A DNA stretch of 64,000 bases from Gnetum montanum (Eukaryota > Streptophyta > Gnetopsida > Gnetales > Gnetaceae): NCBI GenBank assembly GCA_015680685.1, contig MNCI01005798.1, positions 762,406-826,405 of the forward strand. The letters run 5' to 3'. The translations under genes and the position numbers were made by a program. Numbering within the stretch: position 1 is the stretch's first letter; each line of letters begins with the position of its first letter. The notes under the pieces are model-generated. The model was not told the DNA's origin. It saw only the letters and a list, made by a program, of their open reading frames with translations, and made no database searches. This document shows positions 56,103 to 64,000 of the stretch, in pieces.

Positions 56103-59100
56103 AAATAAAAAAGAAAAAAAATGAAAAGTACAAAGACTAATGTGTGTGTTCAAGCTCACCACCTTAAAATCCATATTTAATTAAACGTTATGGCTAAGAC
56201 TATCATAGTGGTAAATCCTTAGATGTGACACATTCACCGTAGGATGAACAACAAGCTTGATATTCCATAGAACTTCTAAGGACTTAACAAGTTTAACAAA
56301 AATTTATCATGCTCCCATAGGGCATCCTCACATACTCCTTAGGGAAGAAGTAAATTGATAAACACTTGAACCTATCATGGTTACAATGTAGATCTCCTCA
56401 TAGTAAGAATGTATGCTCTATGAAGCTTCCAAAATTACAACAAGAATGAGAGTATAGGATGGATGTTTCTACAAATCATATCTATAAAAGTTATGCACAT
56501 ACTAGGGCTATACAATGAATGGAATATAAATTCTTAGATCCATATTCAAATATGCATGATACAACAATGAGAGTACAATGGCTTTGATCAACATGTACAC
56601 ATGAATAAATCAAAGCAAATTGAAACATCAGAAGAATGATGTAGCAATGATGGTGCAACCCCTAATAATTCTCCAACTCTTACAAGATTTAAGCTATAAC
56701 AAGATGTATAATCCAAAGGGATTAACCCAATTATTATCTTATATTACTTGGAAAATCAAGATATGAAATCATTTTTTTATATTTTTTGCACCAATGTAAG
56801 TATCCTGGTAAGAACTAGAGTTTCAAAATGACTACAAGCTACTTTTTTATTTCCTTCAATAGCTACCTATGATTTCCCCAAAAAAGCTTGGACATTCACA
56901 CTAAGAAGATAAAGGTTTGTAATGGATGCTTGGTATAATTTGGAATTTTTGTCTTAAGATCTACTTCTACTCTATTCAAGCATCCATACTTTGGCTCAGA
57001 CGTCTACCTTGAAGCCTAGGACATCTAGGCCAAAATTGGGGATGTCTATTCTAGGTGAGAGTTGACTTATAAAATCTAATTGATCCTTCCCTAGATGTCT
57101 AGAATACAACCTAGATGTCTAGATTTTATCCAAGGTTAAGAAAAAATGATTTTAACTTGGTTAATCCTTGCCTCCACATACCTTAGAATTCTTTATTCAA
57201 CTTCCTTAACTTCTACTTTATCTAGGTTCTCAACAGCTTTGTCAAATCATCTTTCTTGATCTTTAGTTCTTAGTTTGACCTAGGACTATAGCAAATTGAC
57301 TAAAAATAGTTTCTTTGATGCTTTTAATCTTCCTACACATGTAAACAGAGATACAAATGCACATCTTCATTCTTTTAAGTTTAACACACCAAAATCAAAT
57401 AAGAAAAATCAACCATTTTTTCATCTTCAACTCAAGAACTTCTTAGCTTTGATGCCACTTATTAGAGACTAGAAGAAAAATAAGGTCTACAAGAGCTTTT
57501 TGCAATAGAAATTTCAACTTCAAACTCATTGATTTTGGAGTGGTAATTCTATAATATCATGGGTCATAGAATATAACCACATGTCGTGATCACTAACTAT
57601 GGTTCATAGTCAAGTGGTGTTATTTTACCATAAGGTAACCATAGGTTGTGGTGCTAAAAATCATAGAAAAAAATAATTTTAAGTAAATTATGAGTGGATC
57701 ACATTTCATGGTCAGGTCATGATGAATATGTTGACCTCTTGGTACCTCTTCCATAATTCAAACTTGATCCACAAGTGGAGCATGAGTTGTAGAGCTTCTA
57801 AAAAATAAATGAGTGGACCATGAGTCATGCTGAAAAGAAATTTTTCACCACATTTTATTGTGAGATTTTGATCCCTAAAGATGGTTTGCTACAGTTCTTG
57901 GCTTTTGAAAATTTCTAAAAATGCTTACTACAAGTCATGATTAGGTTATGATAGGATCATGGTTTTGTAAGAAATAGAGGAACACTCAAAAAATGAAATT
58001 TAAATGTAATTTATGTAAAGATGATAACTTAAACCTTATAAAAAAAATGGAAATATGTTTCAAATTCTCTTCACAAGTTAATGCAATCTTGGATTGAAAT
58101 TAAAACATCAACTGTATCTCCAATTCCTCATGTGCAACATGCACAAAACCCATGAAAACACGCATAGACCCTTGAACCCTCACTCAATTAATGCCAAATG
58201 CTCTTAGAAACTCATAATAATTATGAGGGATGATACAAACAAGATCATGCAAAGAAATAAATAAACTTTTATAGGTAATTAACATAAAATATGTTGAAAC
58301 CCTTTAACATAAACATGAAACAAGAGAGTAAATGACTTAAATCTACAAATTGTAAGTAAATCATATGAAAAAAAAGTCAAAAAACTTCTAAATTCTTCAG
58401 TAATTCATTAAAAACATGATAACATGCAGTTAACTTTAGAAACTTAAAAGAACTTGAAACATGATAATTTCTGTGAAAAACTTGTAAGAATGTATGTATA
58501 TGTGGGAAGTTATAAAAGAAGAGCATGTAAGAACTTAAGAGGGAACCCATCGAAATGGAATTTACTCCTCAAGATATGATAACCATACCCCAAAAATGCA
58601 AAAAAGAAAAAGGGCTGAAGCTAGAAGAGATTAAACAAAGCACAAAATACTTTCATAAGAACACTCATAATTGAAGGAAAGGGAGAGCCTCTATTCCCTT
58701 TAATTCAACAATAAAAGGCTAGTTACTATGGGAGTCGTTTACTCCTATTTATACGTTTGTTGGTATATATTGCTTAGTTGGGCATGGATCTTACATGAAG
58801 CCTCTTGACCCCTTCTTTCTCTTTTTACATATTTGTTCACACCCTAACCTTCTAAGATATTTTTTCTTCAAATAAATACACTTTTAACACTTATTACATC
58901 AAAGTAAGGACATCAACATGAAAAGGAAAAAATACCACTATATCCTACTTGACTCAATATCAAAAAGAAATGAAAATAGTGGAGTTGGAAGCACACATTT
59001 ATACTATTTTTAATACAAGATAAGAATCTTGCACTATCACCATAGATCCTTGCAAAGATTAGTGTTATGCCGCTACTTAGATTACTTAGATAGTTATTGT

Positions 59101-59556
59101 AATCTATAATATATGTAACATAGTGGTGGAAAACTAGGAGGAATTTCATATGGACTCTTCAATTTTAGAATCCATCATAGCCAATAGTCACATTTTAATT
59201 AGAAACCTTTGTTTGAGTTTGGATTAACTTAAAGATTAGTGCACATACTAGTTACATGGATGCAACATTATTTTCCTTTATTATCTTGTAATTAAATACC
59301 TACTAACTATTAATGTGTGATATTGTAACAAAAAATTTGTATAATCTAATTTTGTTGCATAGTAATGCCTAATGACTTCAGTGAATTTATAATTATTTTA
59401 CATGAGATGAATATACTTTTGGTTTAATAATTTTTGGTTTTTTTTTCTTTTTTTCCTACAAACATAATGAAATTCCTAATGATGTAATGTCTAGCAAATG
59501 TTTTTTTAATTAAAATATAATAAAATTTTAATTATCTATTAAAAATTTAGTATTGT
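56103..59556. other. Decayed AT-rich stretch
   Basis: No domain recognised. 57000-57130 has repeated ATGTCTAGA/CTAGATGTC words. 57560-57970 has repeated CATGAGTCATG-like words. Near 57446 the minus strand reads TGGCATCAAAGC, reminiscent of an initiator-Met PBS, but no LTR end follows clearly. Confidence 0.3.
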
Positions 59557-60411
59557 TGATGAAGTGTATTTTGTCTAGCTTTGATATCAGAGCCTTCATA
59601 TCATATACCCAATATCAAGGATCAAGAAGTAATGTCAAATATCTGATATCATAGGATGTGTCAGCTTATAAATATAGTGCTTGGGTGCATGGTTTGGAGT
59701 AATCTTTTATCATAGTATAGCAAAGCTCTTATAGTCTTTCTTTCCCAAAGTTAGAATATTTTCCCAAGTGCCTGTAGTAGGAGTCATTGAGTATATGGAT
59801 CTTTATTCAAGCACTATTTTACCTTAGCATGGTAGTGTGTGTAGTAATAAAGATGAGCTTTTTGATAAACCTTGCAACACTTTGGCTAGATTAAATATTT
59901 TCTTCATGCATTTAATGTTTCACACACTTTCATTTAATGCTTTTAAGTAATTAAGCTAGATCAAATAGTAATTATTTAGCACATAAATATGATTGCTTCA
60001 AGTGTGCACATGACACTTGGTAATCCCAGTAATGTGTAATGTTTGGTAACCCAGTAGTGTTATAAATGTTTAGGACGTGTACGAAGAGTGGGACTAGATG
60101 TTTATATTAGGATTAGTTAGACATTGGTTAGTTAGTTAGATTAAATTAGTAATTAAATTGTTTCATTCCTTTCATCCTTTATTTTAAGCACCTAAAACAT
60201 AAAACATAAAAATTATAAAAATCATATGCCTTGATTACACTTAACCATACCTTTGCATATCAAAAGTGTAATTGGGAAGATAATGAATAACTATTAGGGT
60301 AAGTTCACTTCCTAGAGGCTAGTGTACTAGAAGATAAAGAATCCATGGAATTCGACCAGATAGCACATGCACACTTAGTGATTCATATGATTGAGTATTT
60401 TCCCCTCATCA
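59557..60411 (+). mobile_element. 5' LTR of element D (Athila-like)
   Basis: 855 bp, TGATGAAGTG... to ...CCCCTCATCA, sharing the TGATGA/TCATCA ends with LTRs C and F. GATATC words at 59583-59588 and 59645-59650 precede TATAAATA at about 59669-59676. Its 3' part runs parallel to LTR C (ACACTTAACCATAC, GGGAAGATA, GATTGAGTA). Followed by the PBS. Confidence 0.75.
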
Positions 60412-60429
60412 TTGGTGCTATTGTCAGGG
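60412..60429 (+). other. Primer binding site of element D (tRNA-Asp type)
   Basis: TTGGTGCTATTGTCAGGG, five transitions away from TTGGCGCCGTTGCCGGGG, directly after the LTR. A run of 17 T (60430-60446) follows. Confidence 0.7.
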
Positions 60430-60549
60430 TTTTTTTTTTTTTTTTTGAAACGTGCACTATCTAGGCATAGTAAAAATCATTTACATCATTGGATGCACCC
60501 TAAGGTCAAAATAATCCTCAAAATAAATATACTAATTGAAGCATACTAA

Positions 60550-62840
60550 TATTGTATTCCAATTGAAAAATTCTTCTTCTGATAGGCATGATGATACTAG
60601 TCCACCAATGCCTCAAGAATGTAGGGTGGTATATAGTCTTCTAGATGAGTATGTGCCTAACTTCACCTTCATCCTGCATCAAGATGAAGAACTATGGTGG
60701 TGAGATATGAATGGCAACATTGTAATTCCTTTCAATCAATCTGTGACTGGGATGCTACTCAAAAATATTAGAAGGTTGGGCATCTAGAATCTTCAAGAAG
60801 AGTACGTTGTGCATGACCATGACTATTAGGATTACCATCCCATTGAAACATAATGCAAGAGAGATTAACACCAAAAGAAATATCATGAGGTTGTGAAGGG
60901 AAAATGGTTTGACAATACCTTGTTCCTACTCAACCAAAACAACAATGAGGATCCTCTCTGTTGGGATTCTCAACATGAAGACTCTCCACCCCTTGATAAT
61001 GGTGATGGAGGTGTGAACTTGAATCTACAATCAACTATCAACAATCCAGGTTTAGGCAAAAGTAGGAGTCAAAGCAGGGGTTCAAGCAAGCATCAAGATG
61101 ATAAGAAAGCTTATGAACATTATTGTAACAAGTGTAGATGAGGTGGTGGATATTGTGATGGTGGTAGTCCTTCTCCCTCTTTTCCATCTTCATCTACACC
61201 TTCTTCTTCCTCTTCTAGTTCTGACAAATGACATAGAAATAACAACCATAATGAAGGTAAACATTAGGATAATGATAATCATAAAGACCATCATGAACGA
61301 AGGGGTGGTAGAGGACATCATAGGCATCATCAATATTTTCATGATGCCTATGCCTTACAAAATATTGAAAATAATTTTTGGAAATTAAAGTTATTTTCTA
61401 GGACACTCATCAAGGAAGAAGAAAGCTGGTATCAGTCCTTTGAGCTAGAATCCATCTACAGGTGGAGTACAATGCTAGATTATTTCAGTGATAAATATCA
61501 TATGCACTCTCAAGTATCTAATCTAAGAAGGTAGAACCAAGGATGGAAGAAAGGAACACATGAACCCTTAGACACTACCATGGATAGATATTATTCTCTC
61601 ATACATCGATGCCCTAGCCATGGTTATTCTCAATAGGAACAACTTCACCACATTATAAATGGACTCATATTAGAAATGAGAAGAACTCTTGGAGTCTATG
61701 CCCAAGGGACACTATCATAATTAAAAGTCCATCAAATCCAAAGGCTAATAGAGTAGGTAGCAAAATAAGGAGAGCTAAGAAAATAAAAAAGTGTAGAAGA
61801 ATATAATAGGAATCCTTTCATCAGAAAGAGGGAAGTTTGCATCTATGATAGTGAGGAGGAGTCACCACTTGATGAGGTGGTGAATAGAAAGACCTTTCCA
61901 ATCCAAAAATCTATGTCTAAAATTTTGTCCAAGGCAAATAAAATGTGGGATTCATTGGATGAAAAATTTCAAACTACTCTAAAAATTGTAGAAGAATCAA
62001 GAGAGCAGAGTAGTAATCATGATCGCAGGAGGTGGAAAGAAGCTCAACATGTCTACCAAAGGGGCAAGGGCAAAGCTGCTATAGTAGAAGAAGTTGTGAA
62101 GACTGAATCAAATGATGATGGTGGGTATGACATCTGCCATTATGAACATCCTAGGAGATGTTGCCCCATTGTGTCACACTTGGAGGAATCAAGGGTGTGC
62201 ACACTAAATACTTGATTGTCAAGGAGGTAGGTGCCCAGAAGATTATCTTATCCTCAAGGAAATCCTAAGTAGTTCCATCAATAATAAAACTACTATTCAA
62301 GTGGAGCTCCATCACAACTATATGAGAAGTACTAGTAGTGGAGCATCCACAATCATGGGAGATGCCACCACCAAGGAAATAGTACCCTTACCAACAACCA
62401 AATTCATATGGGTACTATGTTTAGTAACCCATTTCTCTACATGACTCTTCTAGTCACACCACCTTTCAACATCATGACTAACCTCCATAGTATTATAGAA
62501 CTCATTCTTCATCTACTAAAGGGGAAATCCCATATTCCTATCATCCTTCTCATCTTTCTACATATGCCCCTCCACCCTTAACCCAATTATCACCTGCTCT
62601 ATTAATGCAAGGAGATATTTTGCATTAGCCAAAACAACACAATGCAATGAGGGCTATTAACTTATAGTTAGCCCCTCACCCAAGTGGTTTAGAGATTAGA
62701 CTAGAACAATGACTTTTCTTCCCAACAAATAGCCCAACTAAACCCTAACATATACTTGTAGCTGGTAACCTTGCTTCTTCATCTCCCTCTACATCTAATC
62801 CATTTGAGTCCCCTTCAAACCAAAGACCTCCCAAAGTACA
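60550..62840 (+). pseudogene. Element D gag (Athila-like)
   Basis: N-terminal block ECRVVYSLLDEYVPNFTFIL (about 60620-60680) parallels element C. An S/P-rich and H/D-rich middle follows, then the gag core near 61350-61500 with YALQNIEN, ESWYQSFELESIY and RWSTMLDYFSDKYH. The open 61877-62215 stretch has the SKANKMWDSLDEKFQTTLK helix, a basic segment and a zinc-knuckle relic ICHYEHPRRCCP (first cysteine lost). 62216-62840 is a P/Q/S-rich linker with stops. Confidence 0.75.
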
Positions 62841-63089
62841 TATCGTCATGTTAACTCATATGGTAACCAATTGGATAAAAGCTAGACACCTTCCTAGGAA
62901 ACTATCTAATCCTAAAAGTTCCCTTTTTTACCTTAAAATCACTAAGAATGAGCATTGTAAGGCTCTTCTGGATTTAAGTTCTAGTGTTAATCTAATTTTC
63001 CATGAGATGTATAAAGCTAAGAACCTACCTCCACTCAAGAAGAGCAACATTTACCTTGAAACATAATTAATTTCAAGACTCTCATGATT
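62841..63089 (+). pseudogene. Element D protease, truncated
   Basis: MLTHMVTNWIKARHLPRKLS leads to the retropepsin core ALLDLSSSVNLIFHEMYKA and NLPPLKKSNIYLE, matching element C. The active-site motif is D-L-S-S. The frame breaks at the start of LTR M (63090), so the second half of the protease and all of RT are absent. Confidence 0.8.
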
Positions 63090-64000
63090 TAGCACAGTCC
63101 TAAAATTTGGGCAAGGATCTCTGCAAGTGTGGTGTCACACTAGACTATGCTAACAACATGGCACCCCAGAAGTCCTAATGCCTACAAAGACACTTTTGAG
63201 CCTACTTTCCATCCTATGCATCACAGTCAACGCAACACCCAGCCAAGAGGCTAGTTTACAGAAATGAGGGGCTAGGGGTAGACCATATAATCTAGAAACT
63301 TTTCTATCTCTCGACCTAACAAGCTTGCTACACCCTCTAGCTTGCCCAGCTTGACACTTGACCCAACTGATGATCTACCCAGGGACCATGCTAGGCACTG
63401 CCAAAAGTCTTCAGGATAGACTAAATAGTTTATGAGACCTGCTACGCTACGCTATGTTGCACAATGTAGCAGGCCAAGTGGAGACTGAATAGACACTAAA
63501 GATACAAATTGATAGTGATTCAACCCTCCAGGATACTTACCCCACTTCATCCTTGAAGCATGATCAACATGACATAGGAGAATGCAGAAAATTTTGTCAA
63601 AAATCATCTTCATTTAAGTGCTATGTTGTGCTATGCTACACAACATAGTAGGGTTCCACTATGACATTGCTTCTGCTTAGATTATTTTGACAAAGTAAAC
63701 ATAATTGCCAATGCTTCAACCATCAAACATGCTTGCTTTGTTGCCATGCTAGGACATGACTGAAATTCACCAACAAAACATTTGCAAACTAAGTTAGAAT
63801 GCAAGTTAAATAGGGTGTTATGTTATGCTATGCTACACAGCGTAGCAAGGTTAGAATGCACGAAGGTCCTCTGTCAAGTGGTTCCTATCAAAGGGATTGC
63901 ACTTGATCATACTCAAACCTCCAAGACTACATGTCCCACTTCACCCTTACATTCCAAGCAAAGTTTCTCTACAAGGCATTACAAATCAAGCAAGGACTCA
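63090..64000 (+). mobile_element. LTR M (A-type Tat LTR), running out of the window
   Basis: Starts TAGCACAGTCCTAAAATTT (TG likely mutated to TA) and shares with LTR A the blocks CTAAAATTT, GGCAAGGAT.TC..CAAGTGT and CCCTCTRGCTTGCCCA. It contains palindromic GCTACGCTATG/CATAGTAG motif clusters at 63435-63475, 63620-63650 and 63815-63850. It interrupts the protease of element D. No TATA or end is reached within the window. Confidence 0.65.

Noticed and set aside
59582-59595. GATATCAGAGCC resembling an initiator-Met tRNA primer binding site on the plus strand
   Set aside because: It lies inside the LTR of element D, 25 bases after its TGATGA start and upstream of its TATA box; the true PBS of D is the Asp-type box at 60412. 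No LTR end precedes it.
60430-60446. Run of 17 T as a possible terminator or poly(A) tail of a LINE or SINE
   Set aside because: It follows directly after the PBS of element D and no LINE or SINE body or target duplication is seen; slippage in the leader is enough.

Overview
This window looks like an intergenic, repeat-packed piece of a large seed-plant nuclear genome. It is AT-rich, nearly every coding stretch is retroelement-derived, LTRs of several lineages are nested in one another, and most in-frame stops can be read as CAG, CAA or CGA codons turned into TAG, TAA or TGA. I found no ordinary host gene, tRNA or rRNA, and I cannot name the species.

Layout. 1-7001 is element A (minus strand, Ty3/gypsy, Tat lineage): 5' LTR 5141-7001, PBS, gag, protease, and at the window edge the end of a gene on the opposite strand. 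A sits in element C (minus, Athila-like; LTR 11322-12135, PBS, gag, protease, RT broken off at 7002). 12136-16484 is a very decayed stretch ending in a PPT and an LTR (element I). 16560-18192 is a decayed Ty1/copia element K (minus). 18193-19449 is a plus-strand LTR (J), similar to a second copy at 54862-56102. 20800-23892 is Athila-like element E (plus), cut by a minus-strand LTR at 23893-24811. That LTR is the 3' end of element F, a non-autonomous element with one long coiled-coil gene (46843 to 24981, minus). F is split by element B (25058-44130), a 19-kb Tat element with both LTRs and a near-perfect target duplication (TTAAC/TTGAC). 48716-49640 is an Athila-like gag remnant (G). 52490-56102 is an F-like gene plus LTR (J). 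59557-63089 is Athila-like element D (plus), cut at 63090 by an A-type LTR (M) that runs out of the window.

The most unusual feature is in element B. Its gag-protease and RT modules are separated by 6 kb holding an antisense gene of eight exons (36352 to 32152, minus). All exon phases agree, and every boundary but one is GT..AG. The N-terminal exons resemble an FCP1/NIF-type HAD phosphatase with its catalytic residues lost. The large middle exon resembles the plant retroelement-associated 'Transposase_32' type domain, and the C-terminal part is coiled coil plus an acidic tail. Element A carries the last intron and exon of the same gene in the same place and orientation, still open, so the gene is a resident of this retrotransposon family rather than a single accident. 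Being antisense to the genomic RNA, its introns would survive retrotransposition. F, I and J carry genes of similar make-up (Transposase_32-like domain, coiled coil, and in F a DKGKA-type tail) in sense orientation, which suggests a larger family of retroelement-borne spliced genes.

Boundaries of LTRs, PBS, TATA boxes and exons were read directly. Lineage and domain names come from recognisable motifs, not from a database search.
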